Positions 6,778 to 15,718 of a stretch of 64,000 nucleotides of DNA are shown one piece after another; the stretch's first letter is position 1, and the number at the start of each line of letters is the position of its first letter. The translations under genes and the position numbers were made by a program. The notes under the pieces were generated by a model, which worked only from the letters and a program-made list of their open reading frames with translations, did no database searches and was not told where the DNA came from. Origin of the DNA: Pseudomonas oryzagri (GTDB lineage: Bacteria; Pseudomonadota; Gammaproteobacteria; Pseudomonadales; Pseudomonadaceae); the NCBI RefSeq assembly GCF_020831405.1, contig NZ_JAJHPU010000016.1, positions 1 to 64,000 of the forward strand, read 5' to 3'.

Positions 6778-8763
6778 CTAGTCGAAACGAAAGGACAGCA
6801 CGGTGATGTCGTCGAGTTGCGGCCGCTCGCCGCGATAGGCCGTCAGGCGGGCGACGAAGCGCTCGGCCTGCTCGGCCAGCGGCCGCTGCGCGTGGCTGCG
6901 CAACAGATCGCCGAAGCGCCGGTTGCCGAAGCCGAAACCCAGCTCGCCGCCGGTCTGATCGAGGAAGCCGTCGGTGCACAGGTAGAAGGTCCAGCCCGGT
7001 TCCAGGACGATCTCGAGGTTGGCGTACTCGCCCTGGCGCTTGTCGGCCAGGGCGCGCCGACCGCCCTTGTACTCGCGCACCTCGACGCCGTCGCTGGCGA
7101 ACAGGGCCATGCGCGCGCCGGCGAAGCGCAGGCGCCGCGCCGCGCGATCGATCCATACCAGGCCGGCGTCCATGTTGGTCGCCAGCGCGCCCTGCTCGCC
7201 GCGCAGCATGCCACGCACCGTGCGGTCAGTCTCGCCCAGGATCGCCGCCGGATCCGTGGCGCCGGCCACACCGATGGCATGGTCGATGGCGGCGCGCGCC
7301 AGCATGGTCATCAGCGCGCCGGGCACGCCGTGGCCGGCGCAGTCGACCACGCCGAGCAGGCAGCCGTCGACGCCCTCGCGGAACAGGTAGAAGTCGCCGC
7401 CGACCACGTCGCGCGGCAGCCACAGCGCATGCTGGCGTTCGCCGAGCGCGGCGGCCAGCTCGCGGTCGGGAAGGATGGCGCGCTGGATCAGGCTGGCATA
7501 GTCGATGGAGTCGTCGATCTGCTTGTGCGCGGCGGCCATCTCGCGGTTGGCGCGCTCCAGCGCCTCGGTGCGCTCGCGCACCTTGTCCTCCAGTTCGGCG
7601 GTGTGCCGGCGCACCTGCTCGGCCATGCTGGCGAAGGCGGCCGACAGCTCGCCGATCTCGTCGCCGCGCGGTGGCGGCAGGCGGGTGGCGTAGTCGCCGG
7701 CGGCGATCGCCTTGGCGGTCTGCTGCAGGCTGCGCAGCGGCTGCAGCAGCAGGCGGTCCACCACGTAGGCGAAACCGATCAGCAGGCTGCCCAGCAGGGC
7801 CGCCAGGGTGCCCAGCAGCGGCCATAGCCAGCGTTCGTCGAGCACCCGCGCGGCGTGCAGGTCGACGGCGGTGAGCAGATGCCAGCGCAGCGGTTCGATG
7901 TAGCTCAGCGCCAGCAGCTGCTCGCGACCGTCGAGGTGGGCGCGCAGCAGCTGCACGCCGTCGCCGGCAACCTCGGCGCGGCGCAGGGCCGCCTGCAGCG
8001 CCTCGCGCTCGGCCGGCGCGGCGAGCAGGTCGAAGACCCGCGCGCCGCCGCCGACGCCGCTGACCCCGGAGTTGTAGGCGATGCGCGCCGGATCCGGATG
8101 GGCCTGGATGGCACCGTCGGCGGCGAGGATCATCGGCGTCACCCCGGGCTCTTCGGTGACCACGAACTGCTCGAGGAAGGCGCTGAGGTCCATGCCCGTG
8201 CCGGCCAGGCCGAGGGTGCGGTCGCCATCGCGCACCAGCATGTTGAACCAGACCTTGGTGACCTTGAGCTTGTGGTCGACGTTGACGTTGACGTTGGCGT
8301 CGGCGCTGCCCTGGACGCTGGCGAAGAACCAGGCATCGTCGCCATCCGCCGGATCGAGCACGTAGCGCGGCCGCTCGCTGATCGGCTGGCTGGCGTCGTT
8401 GAAGTAGTAGTCGCGCGTGGCGGCGGAAATGACGAACCAGGAATGGTCGCGGAAGTCGCGCTGGTAACCGGCGGCCTCGGCGAAGAACTGCGCGCGGCGC
8501 TCGGCGTCGCCCTCGGCCAGCAGCCAGCGGCGGGTCAGCTCGCCGTCGGCGAAGCGCCGTGCCAGCGCCAGCTCGCGAGCCAGCGGGGCGAGGATGCGCT
8601 CGCGCTGCAGCAGGGTGAAATTGCGCGCGTAGGCCTCGCCGAAATGCTCGCGGATTTCCTCCATGGCGCGCCAGCCGAGCCAGGCCGCCGGTATCAGCGC
8701 CACCGCGCACGCCAGCAGCAAGGCCAATACCGATTTGCTGCGCAGCCCCCAACTCACCGCCAT
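6778..8763 (-). CDS. siaA: SiaA, membrane sensor with PP2C/SpoIIE phosphatase domain
   Basis: A 661-residue inner-membrane protein: TM helix near residues 10-30, a periplasmic dCache-like sensor to about residue 300, a second TM (WLWPLLGTLAALLGSLLIGF), a HAMP segment, a short coiled coil, and a SpoIIE-type Ser/Thr phosphatase domain. Metal-binding aspartates are seen in GGDFYLF, DCAGHGVPGALM and CTDGFLDQ. In P. aeruginosa it dephosphorylates SiaC. An open frame extends upstream to 8946, but the ATG at 8763 has GGGAG in place and gives the usual N-terminus (GLRSKSVLALLLA). It is the first gene of siaABCD. Confidence 0.92.
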   Translation of the reverse strand: MAVSWGLRSKSVLALLLACAVALIPAAWLGWRAMEEIREHFGEAYARNFTLLQRERILAPLARELALARRFADGELTRRWLLAEGDAERRAQFFAEAAGYQRDFRDHSWFVISAATRDYYFNDASQPISERPRYVLDPADGDDAWFFASVQGSADANVNVNVDHKLKVTKVWFNMLVRDGDRTLGLAGTGMDLSAFLEQFVVTEEPGVTPMILAADGAIQAHPDPARIAYNSGVSGVGGGARVFDLLAAPAEREALQAALRRAEVAGDGVQLLRAHLDGREQLLALSYIEPLRWHLLTAVDLHAARVLDERWLWPLLGTLAALLGSLLIGFAYVVDRLLLQPLRSLQQTAKAIAAGDYATRLPPPRGDEIGELSAAFASMAEQVRRHTAELEDKVRERTEALERANREMAAAHKQIDDSIDYASLIQRAILPDRELAAALGERQHALWLPRDVVGGDFYLFREGVDGCLLGVVDCAGHGVPGALMTMLARAAIDHAIGVAGATDPAAILGETDRTVRGMLRGEQGALATNMDAGLVWIDRAARRLRFAGARMALFASDGVEVREYKGGRRALADKRQGEYANLEIVLEPGWTFYLCTDGFLDQTGGELGFGFGNRRFGDLLRSHAQRPLAEQAERFVARLTAYRGERPQLDDITVLSFRFD

Positions 8764-9081
8764 CCCAAGCTCCCGTCGCGTGGCCGCCGACGGCCCCTGG
8801 CAAGCGGGCATTGTGTATGCCGCCGGATTTGCCGGCAACAGGGGGCCGCGGGCAAAACCGCGTCCCGCTGCAGGCGCAGGGACCAACGCGTGCCAGAGCC
8901 TGCTCGCTGCACTGCCCAGCGGTTGTTTCCCTGCTGACACACCCACCTATACTTTTGTACAGAATGAGCAGCGAGCGCCGGAGAGCCGACCTGCCGGCCT
9001 CCGCCACGCCTCTGGCCAGGCCGACGCCTTCTGCGCGGGCGCCTCGTTGTTCGGCCGGCACCACCTGCACAGGAGGTCAGC
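8764..9081. other. Intergenic region between divergent siaA and the ABC-transporter unit
   Basis: 318 bp that must hold the siaA promoter (leftward) and that of the downstream rightward pair. A TATACT at 8948-8953 on the plus strand could be a -10, without a convincing -35. Open frames here extend from neighbouring genes and are not supported. Confidence 0.3.
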
Positions 9082-9189
9082 ATGAACATCCTGGCGACAG
9101 ACATCGGCGGCACCTGCCCGCGTGCGCTGCCCGACCATGGCGCCGGCGGCCGCCGGCAGCGGCAACGCGCCGCCGCGCCGGAGCGCTGA
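9082..9189 (+). CDS. 35-residue ORF with a ROK/glucokinase-like N-terminus, possibly a remnant
   Basis: It begins with a near-perfect AGGAGG ribosome binding site five bases before the ATG and stops 3 bp before the ABC-protein start. The first 11 residues, MNILATDIGGT, match the phosphate-binding start of ROK or polyphosphate-glucokinase proteins. The remainder is low-complexity Arg/Ala without similarity. Either a sugar-kinase gene was deleted leaving its head, or this is a small translated leader that couples to the ABC gene. Translation is plausible; function is unknown. Confidence 0.4.
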   Translation: MNILATDIGGTCPRALPDHGAGGRRQRQRAAAPER

Positions 9190-9192
9190 GGC

Positions 9193-10971
9193 ATGGCGGC
9201 CGGCCCCGCACAGCAGTCCACCCTCGCCTGGTTGAGCGGGCAGCTGTGGCCAGTGATCAGCGCCTACTGGTGCAGCGGTCGCAAGTGGCGGGTACGCGGC
9301 GCCGTGCTCCTGCTGATCCTGCTGACCGAAGCGCAGGTCGGCCTGGCGATCTGGCTCAGCTACTGGAACCGCGAGCTGTTCGATGCCCTCGAAGCGCGCT
9401 CGCTGAGCGCCCTGCTGCTGCAGGTCACCACCTTCGTGGGGATTTTCGTGCTGACCATGGTGGTCACCGCCCTGCACCTGCACGTCAAGCGCTGGCTGCA
9501 GCTCGACTGGCGGCGCTGGCTGACCCGCCGCCTGCTCAACCAGTGGTTGCCGCACGCCCACCACTACCAGCTGCAGTTCACCAGCGGCGAGCACGACAAC
9601 CCCGACGGGCGTATCGCCGAGGACATCCGCATCGCCACCGAGACGGCGGTCGGCCTGGCGCTGTCGCTGCTCTACTCGGTGCTGATCCTCGGCAGCTTCA
9701 TCGACATCCTGCTCAGCGTCTCCGGCAGCCTGCAGATACCGGGTACCCAGATCGTGATACCCGGCTACCTGGTGCTGCTGGCGTTCCTCTACGCCGGCGC
9801 CGGCACCGCCTTCGGCCTGCTGCTCGGTCGCCCGCTGGTCAACGCCACCAACCGCCTGCAGGCGGTGGAAGCCAACCTGCGCTTCGGCCTGGCGCGCGCC
9901 CGGGAGAACTCCGAGTCGATCGCCCTGATGCACGGCGAAGGCATCGAGCAGCAACAGGCGGCGCGGCTGTTCGCCGACGTCGGGCGCGGCTGGGACCGCC
10001 AGACCCTCGGCTATCTGGGCATCGTCGCCTTCTCCACCGGCTACGGCACCCTGCTGCCGGTGTTCCCGCTGCTGGTCGCCGCCCCGCAGTTCATCGCCGG
10101 GACCATGACCCTCGGGGTGCTGATGCAGGCCGCGCAGGCCTTCCAGCGCCTGACCTCGGCGCTATCCTGGCCGATCGACAACCTCGGCGAGCTGGCCAAG
10201 GGCCGCGCCTCGGCCGACCGCGTGGCCAGCCTCTACCACGACCTGCGCGAGCTCGAGGAGCGCGCCCGTGGACCGGTCGAGCACCGCATCGACCTGCATC
10301 CCGGCGTCCACGACGAACTGGTGCTGCGCGATCTCAGCCTGGCCGGCCCGGACGGGCGACTGCTGGTCGAGCACCTGAATGCGAGGATCCGCCGCGGCGA
10401 GCGGGTGCTGATCGACGGCGACGCCAGCGCCGCCAGTTGCCTGTTCAAGGCGGTGGCCGGCCTGTGGCCGTGGGGCAGCGGCGAGATCCGCCTGCCTGCC
10501 GGGGAGCACATCGTATTCCTCTCGCAGCGGCCGTTCCTGCCCGACGGCAGCCTGCGCGCGGCGCTCAGCTACCCGCATCCGCCCGGGCACTTCCCCAGCG
10601 GCGCGCTCGAGCACGTCCTGCACTGTGCCGGGCTGGACTGGCTGGCGCCGCGCCTGGGCGACAGCGACCGCTGGGACGCCGTGCTGCCGCTGCGCGCCCA
10701 GCAGCGTCTGGGCATCGCCCGCCTGCTGCTGCAGCGCCCGGCCTGGGTGTTCATCGAGGAGGCCAGCGACGCCTTCGACCCGCACGCCGAGGACTGCCTG
10801 ACCGACATCCTGCAGCGCGAACTGCCCGACTCGACCCTGCTCACGGTCAGCTTCCACGACAGCCTGGAGCGCTATTTCAGCCGCAAGCTGATCCTCAAGC
10901 GGGCGGGCGAGGCGCGCTACCCGAGTCCCGTCGGCGAGGAGCCGGAGCCCTGTGCGCTACGCAAAGAATGA
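9193..10971 (+). CDS. SbmA/YddA-type ABC protein with a degenerate nucleotide-binding domain
   Basis: A 592-residue fused permease-ATPase of the YddA/ABCD-like family. The first 330 residues carry about six membrane helices and family motifs such as SYWNRELFDALE and WRRWLTRRLLNQWL. The C-terminal domain (about 370-580) keeps the fold but not the chemistry. The Walker A region reads GDASAASC (409-416), with Ser at the invariant Lys. The signature LSxGEQQR is LPLRAQQR (498-505). The Walker B Asp is Glu (EE at 522-523), while the switch His555 is kept. It probably cannot hydrolyse ATP normally. It overlaps the convergent GH5 gene by 15 bp. Confidence 0.85.
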   Translation: MAAGPAQQSTLAWLSGQLWPVISAYWCSGRKWRVRGAVLLLILLTEAQVGLAIWLSYWNRELFDALEARSLSALLLQVTTFVGIFVLTMVVTALHLHVKRWLQLDWRRWLTRRLLNQWLPHAHHYQLQFTSGEHDNPDGRIAEDIRIATETAVGLALSLLYSVLILGSFIDILLSVSGSLQIPGTQIVIPGYLVLLAFLYAGAGTAFGLLLGRPLVNATNRLQAVEANLRFGLARARENSESIALMHGEGIEQQQAARLFADVGRGWDRQTLGYLGIVAFSTGYGTLLPVFPLLVAAPQFIAGTMTLGVLMQAAQAFQRLTSALSWPIDNLGELAKGRASADRVASLYHDLRELEERARGPVEHRIDLHPGVHDELVLRDLSLAGPDGRLLVEHLNARIRRGERVLIDGDASAASCLFKAVAGLWPWGSGEIRLPAGEHIVFLSQRPFLPDGSLRAALSYPHPPGHFPSGALEHVLHCAGLDWLAPRLGDSDRWDAVLPLRAQQRLGIARLLLQRPAWVFIEEASDAFDPHAEDCLTDILQRELPDSTLLTVSFHDSLERYFSRKLILKRAGEARYPSPVGEEPEPCALRKE

Positions 10972-12063
10972 CGGCAGCCAGCCGCGCTCCACGCAATCGC
11001 GGAAGCTCCAGGCCGGCGTGGTCTCGGTCTTGTAGTTCCAGAAGAACCAGCCCTGGTACTTCTCGAAGGTGGCCAGCTGGGCGGCGGCATAGCCGCGGTA
11101 GGCGACCGTCTCCTGGAAGGCGTCCATATGCTCGAGAGCATGGTTGAACGGCCCCTCGGCCCACAGCGACACCACCTTGAGGTCCAAACCCAGGCTCCAC
11201 TCGCCGCAGATGGTCGGCAGGCCCAGCTCGGTGATGATCGCGTCGGCTTCCTGCTTCCATTCGCCGGCGGCCTTGCGCATATGGCCGTAGATGTCCATGT
11301 CGATGTCGCCGCGCTCGAAGCACTGGTAGCGGTGGATATCGAAGATCACGTTCTGGTACTCCGGCTCCTGCATGAAGCCGAGGTACTCGCGGAAATCGCG
11401 GAAGCCGTCGTGGAACACCACGGCGATGCGCTCGGCCGGACAGTGCCGGCGAATACGCGCATAGGCGGCCAGATAGTAGGCCTTGAGATAGTCGGTGGGC
11501 ACGTCCCAGCGCGGCTCGTTGAGCACCTCGATGGCGTGCAGCGCCGGATGGTCGCCATAGCGCTCGGCCAGGCGCTCCAGCACGCTCAGCGAATGCTCGA
11601 GGTACTCGGGACGGGTGTGCCACTCGCAGACGTCCTTGATGCCACCGTTGTCGAAGCCGTTCTGGCAACCCGGCCCGGCGTGCAGGTCGAGCACCACGCG
11701 CAGGTCGAATTCCTCGGCCCAGGCCATGGCGCGGTCGAGCACGGCGACGCCGCCTTCCACGAAGGGGTAGCGGTGCGCGCCGTAGCTGCGGTGATGGGGG
11801 TAGTCGGGGCCGAAGATCCAGTGGCCGACCGGGATGCGCACGGCGTTGAGGCCGCGGGCGGCGAGCCAGGCGAAGTCGTCGCGGGTGATGAAGCTGTCCC
11901 AGTGGCGGCGCAGCCGCTCGCCGGCCGCCGCGCCCAGTTCGGCGCACCAGGTGGTCTCGTCGGTGGCCGCCAGCCCGGCGAACAGGCTGGGCACCATCCA
12001 CTTCTCCAGCACCAGCCAGCTGCCCAGATTGACCCCGCGCAGCTTCAGGTCCGCATGTCGCAT
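10957..12063 (-). CDS. Glycoside hydrolase family 5 enzyme, exo-beta-glucanase-like
   Basis: A 368-residue TIM-barrel hydrolase resembling fungal-type exo-1,3-beta-glucanases: RGVNLGSWLVLEKWM at the N-terminus, the proton donor Glu183 in EVLNEPRW, the nucleophile Glu288 in CGEWSLG, and a substrate-site HRYQCF segment. No signal peptide is seen, so it is probably cytoplasmic. An in-frame ATG lies five codons upstream, but AGGAGG seven bases before the ATG at 12063 decides the start. Activity on intracellular or imported beta-glucan is inference. Confidence 0.85.
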   Translation of the reverse strand: MRHADLKLRGVNLGSWLVLEKWMVPSLFAGLAATDETTWCAELGAAAGERLRRHWDSFITRDDFAWLAARGLNAVRIPVGHWIFGPDYPHHRSYGAHRYPFVEGGVAVLDRAMAWAEEFDLRVVLDLHAGPGCQNGFDNGGIKDVCEWHTRPEYLEHSLSVLERLAERYGDHPALHAIEVLNEPRWDVPTDYLKAYYLAAYARIRRHCPAERIAVVFHDGFRDFREYLGFMQEPEYQNVIFDIHRYQCFERGDIDMDIYGHMRKAAGEWKQEADAIITELGLPTICGEWSLGLDLKVVSLWAEGPFNHALEHMDAFQETVAYRGYAAAQLATFEKYQGWFFWNYKTETTPAWSFRDCVERGWLPSFFA

Positions 12064-12196
12064 CGCCGCCCTCCTCATTCCGTGGCCTTCTGCGACTCAA
12101 GCTAGCAGATTCGTGGCGCCCGCGACGGCCGACGGGACATGCCGCAGGCGCGGTGGGCCATACTGAGTGACGCCTTCCCGCGCCGAGGAGTTCCGC

Positions 12197-13003
12197 ATGT
12201 CCGCCGCCCCGCTGCCGACGCTGTTCATCCCCCATGGTGCCGGTCCGTGCTTCTTCATGGACTGGCAGCCACCGGCCACCTGGGCGCCGCTGGCCGCCTA
12301 TCTGAAAGGGATCGCCGCCAGCCTGGCGCAGCCGCCCAAGGCCATCCTGCTGGTTTCGGCGCACTGGCTGGAGCCGAGCTTCAGCGTCACCGGCGGCACC
12401 CGGCCGGAGCTGATCTACGACTACTACGGCTTTCCGCCGTCCACCTATGAGCTGCGCTACGACGCGCCGGGCAGCCCGGCGCTGGCCGAGCGGGTACAGG
12501 CGCTGCTCGACGCCGCGCAGATCGCCAGCCACCAGGACGTGCTGCGCGGCTTCGACCACGGCATGTTCGTGCCGCTGCTGCTGATGTTCCCGGCCGCCGA
12601 CCTGCCGGTGGTGCAGTTGTCGCTGCGCCAGGACCTCGATGCCCAGGCGCACCTGGACGCCGGCCGCGCCCTTGCGCCGCTGCGCGCGGAGGGCGTGCTG
12701 ATCGTCGGCAGCGGCATGAGCTTCCACAACATGGACGGCTACCGCGACCCGCGCTTCGGGCCGATCTCCGCGCAATTCGACGCCTGGCTGACCGCCACCG
12801 TCGAGGGCGACCCCGCCGCGCGGGCGGCCGCGCTGCGCGACTGGGCGCAGGCGCCCTGCGCGCGCCTGTGCCATCCGCCGCAGGCCGAGGAGCACCTGCT
12901 GCCGCTGCTGGTGGCGGCCGGCGCGGCGGGCGAAGCCCGCGGCCGCAGGGTGTTCAGCGACCGGGTGCTGGAGACCACCCTGTCCGCCTTCCAGTTCGGC
13001 TGA
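12197..13003 (+). CDS. Extradiol ring-cleavage dioxygenase of the LigB/DOPA-dioxygenase family
   Basis: A 268-residue class III extradiol dioxygenase (YgiD type, 4,5-DOPA dioxygenase-like). Likely metal ligands are His13 in IPHGAGP, the His of SAHWLEP and the His of GSGMSFHNM. The start at 12197 is set by GAGGAG six bases upstream. The natural substrate of bacterial YgiD-like enzymes is uncertain. It is unrelated in fold to the XylE-type dioxygenase at 55.6 kb. Confidence 0.85.
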   Translation: MSAAPLPTLFIPHGAGPCFFMDWQPPATWAPLAAYLKGIAASLAQPPKAILLVSAHWLEPSFSVTGGTRPELIYDYYGFPPSTYELRYDAPGSPALAERVQALLDAAQIASHQDVLRGFDHGMFVPLLLMFPAADLPVVQLSLRQDLDAQAHLDAGRALAPLRAEGVLIVGSGMSFHNMDGYRDPRFGPISAQFDAWLTATVEGDPAARAAALRDWAQAPCARLCHPPQAEEHLLPLLVAAGAAGEARGRRVFSDRVLETTLSAFQFG

Positions 13004-13009
13004 GGCCGC

Positions 13010-13375
13010 TCAGCCGAGGAACAGGTAACCGAGCAGCAGCAGGCCGAGCGCGGCGACCAGCAGGTTGAGCAGCGGACCGGCGTTGACCCGGTAGCCCTCG
13101 GGGATCTCGATCGGCTTGAGGGTGCGCACCACCCGGCGGTACTCCCACGATGAGCTGACCGCTACCAACGCGCCGAGCAGCACGAAGCCGGCACCGATCC
13201 AGAACGAGGCGCCGCGCTCCAGCTGACCGACGCCGGGGCGCAGGATCAGCTGCATGAACAAGCCGAAGCGCTCGATGACGAAGCCGAAGGCCATCAGCGC
13301 CAGGCTGGTGCGGTTCCAGGCCAGCAGGGTGCGCTCGGCGGCGAAGAACACCCGCGGGTCGTTGAGCTCGGACAT
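13010..13375 (-). CDS. DUF202 (YidH-type) membrane protein
   Basis: A 121-residue inner-membrane protein with three predicted helices (about 25-45, 57-75, 98-118) and the DUF202 signature RTLLAWNRTSLALMAFGF near the N-terminus. The function of this family is unknown. It converges on the dioxygenase gene (6-bp gap) and lies 12 bp downstream of the tas-like gene, so it may be its operon partner. Confidence 0.85.
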   Translation of the reverse strand: MSELNDPRVFFAAERTLLAWNRTSLALMAFGFVIERFGLFMQLILRPGVGQLERGASFWIGAGFVLLGALVAVSSSWEYRRVVRTLKPIEIPEGYRVNAGPLLNLLVAALGLLLLGYLFLG

Positions 13376-13387
13376 GCGGCCAGTTCC

Positions 13388-14428
13388 TCAGGGCGCCGGA
13401 TTGGGCTGCTCGGTATGGATGCGCTCGATACCGGCGAGCAGCTCGTCGCTGAGCTTCAGATCGAAACTGGCCAGGTTGCTGTCCAGCTGCTCCAGCGTGG
13501 TGGCGCCGATGATATTGCTGGTCAGGAACGGCCGGCTGGTCACGTAGGCCAGCGCCAGCTGCGCCGGATCGACGCCGTGCTCGCGGGCCAGGGCGATATA
13601 GGCGCTGGCGGCGCGCCGCGCCTGGGGGTTGTTGTAGCGCTGGAAGCGCTCGAACAGGGTCAACCGGGCCTTTTCCGGCCGCGCGCCGTTCTCGTACTTG
13701 CCCGACAGCAGGCCGAAGGCCGCCGGCGAGTAGGCCAAGAGACCCACCTGCTCGCGGATGGCGATCTCCGCCAGCCCCACCTCGAAGCTGCGGTTGAGCA
13801 GGTTGTAGGGGTTCTGGATCGACACCACGCGCGGCCAGCCGCGGCTTTCGGCCAGCTGCAGGAAGCGGTGCACGCCCCAGGGCGTCTCGTTGGACAGGCC
13901 GATATGGCGGATCTTGCCGCTGCTCACCAGCTCGTCGAGCACCTCCAGGGTGTCCTCGATGGGGGTGATATGCGCGTCCGGATCGTGGGTGTAGCCGAGC
14001 TGGCCGAAGAAATTGGTCTGCCGGTCCGGCCAGTGCAGCTGGTAGAGGTCGAGGTAGTCGGTGTGCAGGCGCTTGAGGCTGCCCTCCACCGCGGCGACCA
14101 GGTTGGCACGGTCGAAGTGGTTGCGCCCCTCGCGGATATGGGTGATGCCGTTGCCCGGCGCCGCCGCCTTGCTGGCGATGATCCACTGCTCACGGCCGCC
14201 ATGGCGCCTGAAGTAGTTGCCGATGATGGTCTCGGTGGCGCCACAGGTTTCCGCGCGGGGCGGCACCGGGTACATCTCGGCCGTGTCGATGAAGTTGATC
14301 CCCGCGGCGCGCGCGCGGTCGATCTGCGCGAAGCCCTCGGCTTCGCTGTTCTGCTCGCCCCAGGTCATGCTGCCCAGCGCCAGCGCGCTGACCTGGATGT
14401 CGGTCCTGCCCAGTGGACGGTAAAGCAT
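13388..14428 (-). CDS. tas: NADP(H)-dependent aldo-keto reductase, Tas type
   Basis: A 346-residue AKR, equal in length to E. coli Tas. Catalytic residues are visible: Asp and Tyr in FIDTAEMYP, Lys in IIASKAA and His in LYQLHWPD. The cofactor-binding end includes LTSNIIGATTLEQL. A longer frame reaches 14551, but the ATG at 14428 with an AGGAG upstream gives MLYRPLGRTDIQVSALALGS, the family start. The substrate is unknown; E. coli tas was found as a suppressor of tyrosine auxotrophy. Confidence 0.9.
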   Translation of the reverse strand: MLYRPLGRTDIQVSALALGSMTWGEQNSEAEGFAQIDRARAAGINFIDTAEMYPVPPRAETCGATETIIGNYFRRHGGREQWIIASKAAAPGNGITHIREGRNHFDRANLVAAVEGSLKRLHTDYLDLYQLHWPDRQTNFFGQLGYTHDPDAHITPIEDTLEVLDELVSSGKIRHIGLSNETPWGVHRFLQLAESRGWPRVVSIQNPYNLLNRSFEVGLAEIAIREQVGLLAYSPAAFGLLSGKYENGARPEKARLTLFERFQRYNNPQARRAASAYIALAREHGVDPAQLALAYVTSRPFLTSNIIGATTLEQLDSNLASFDLKLSDELLAGIERIHTEQPNPAP

Positions 14429-14532
14429 CGCAAACTCCTGTCGATGGCACGCACAAGAGCGCAAGGGTACTACCAAATGCCGCCGGCGGTGCCTCCCGCG
14501 GTCTGCGCGCACGCCAGGCTCGCCGGCACCGT

Positions 14533-14560
14533 CATGTCGCGTTGTATACAAAACGACATG
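14533..14560. promoter_or_regulatory. 28-bp near-perfect palindrome in the tas-modA intergenic region
   Basis: Outer arms CATGTCG/CGACATG and a perfect inner core TTGTATACAA, with two mismatched bases per side between them. The core is of the kind bound by GntR-family dimers (TTGTATACAA-like operators). It sits 105 bp upstream of tas and 236 bp upstream of modA. The cognate regulator is unknown. Confidence 0.5.
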
Positions 14561-14570
14561 GAATGTGCGC

Positions 14571-14592
14571 CGTTATAGCTTCCGCTACATAA
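14571..14592. promoter_or_regulatory. Possible ModE-like molybdate operator
   Basis: CGTTATAG, six bases, CTACATAA: an imperfect inverted repeat resembling the ModE consensus (CGNTATATA-N6-TATATNNCG). Placement ahead of modA supports it, though it lies 200 bp from the start codon. The assignment rests on partial similarity only. Confidence 0.35.
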
Positions 14593-14795
14593 TTAATGCG
14601 CACCTGACGCCTGTCCTGTAAATCGATAAGTCATTGAAATAAAAGATATTTAATTAAAAGCAGGCACCTGGCAGCCTTTTTGCAATTCCTACCGCAGGCT
14701 GCGCTGAAATCATGTAGCCGAGGCTATCACTGGTGCCCGCCTCGGCTGCGGAAGGATCGCGGCGTCCCCTCGCCATCGACTCAAGGAGTTTTCGC

Positions 14796-15557
14796 ATGTC
14801 CCACAAGGTATCGCGCCTGCTCGGCGCCCTGCTGATCGCCCTGGCGCCGCTGGGTCTCGTCCAGGCCGGCGAAGTGCAGGTGGCGGTGGCCGCCAACTTC
14901 ACCGCGCCGATGGAGGAGCTGGCCAAGGGCTTCGCGCAGAGCAGCGGCCACCAGGCCAAGCTGGCGTTCGGCGCCACCGGCAAGTTCTACGCGCAGATCA
15001 GCCACGGCGCGCCCTTCGAGGTGTTCCTCAGCGCCGACAGCAAGACGCCGAGCAAGCTCATCGGCGACGGCGCCGCGGTGGCCGGCAGCCAGTTCACCTA
15101 CGCCACCGGCCAGCTGGTGCTGTGGTCGGCCCAGCCGGGGCTGGTGGATGACCAAGGCGCGGTGCTCAAGCAGGGCCGCTTCGCCCACCTGGCCATCGCC
15201 AACCCGGCGGCCGCCCCCTACGGCGCCGCCGCGCTGGAAACCCTCCAGGCGCTGGACGTGGCAGAGCCGCTCAAGGGCAAGCTGGTGCAGGGCGAAAGCA
15301 TCGCCCAAACCCACCAGTTCATCGCCACCGGCAACGCCGAGCTGGGCTTCATCGCGCTCTCGCAGGTCTACAAGGATGGCCGGATCAGCGGCGGTTCCGC
15401 CTGGCAGGTGCCGGCCAAGCTGCATGCGCCGCTCACCCAGGACGCCGTGCTGCTCAAGGCCGGCCAGGACAACCCGGCGGCCAGGGCGCTGCTCGACTAC
15501 CTGAAAACCCCGGCAGCCAAGGCGGTGATCGCCCGCTACGGCTACGCCGTCGACTGA
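14796..15557 (+). CDS. modA: Periplasmic molybdate-binding protein
   Basis: A 253-residue solute-binding protein of the ModA family. Signal peptide residues 1-24 (LLGALLIALAPLGLVQA, cleaved before GEVQVAVAANF). Oxyanion-binding segments include FGATGKFYAQI and LSADSKTPSKL. AGGAG precedes the ATG at 14796. No modB or modC follows: the next gene is a porin. Either the permease is encoded elsewhere or this is a stand-alone oxyanion binder. Confidence 0.9.
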   Translation: MSHKVSRLLGALLIALAPLGLVQAGEVQVAVAANFTAPMEELAKGFAQSSGHQAKLAFGATGKFYAQISHGAPFEVFLSADSKTPSKLIGDGAAVAGSQFTYATGQLVLWSAQPGLVDDQGAVLKQGRFAHLAIANPAAAPYGAAALETLQALDVAEPLKGKLVQGESIAQTHQFIATGNAELGFIALSQVYKDGRISGGSAWQVPAKLHAPLTQDAVLLKAGQDNPAARALLDYLKTPAAKAVIARYGYAVD

Positions 15558-15718
15558 CCGCCGCCGCGCTGGCGCCGAAGCGCGCCAGCATGCTCCCCCC
15601 AAGCCTTGTCATTCGCCCCGGTGTACGGGGGAGGGATTCGCTCGCCCGCGCGATGGCGCGGAACCAACCGACAACAACCGGCGATTCCCCGCGGGCCGTC
15701 AGGCCCGCTCCATTAGCC

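Noticed and set aside
6259-7827. A 522-codon plus-strand frame over siaB and siaA
   Set aside because: Shadow of the siaA and siaB codons; product lacks recognisable features.
15558-15718. A known riboswitch ahead of the OprD-family gene
   Set aside because: I compared by eye with cobalamin, FMN, cyclic-di-GMP and molybdenum-cofactor patterns and found no matching core.
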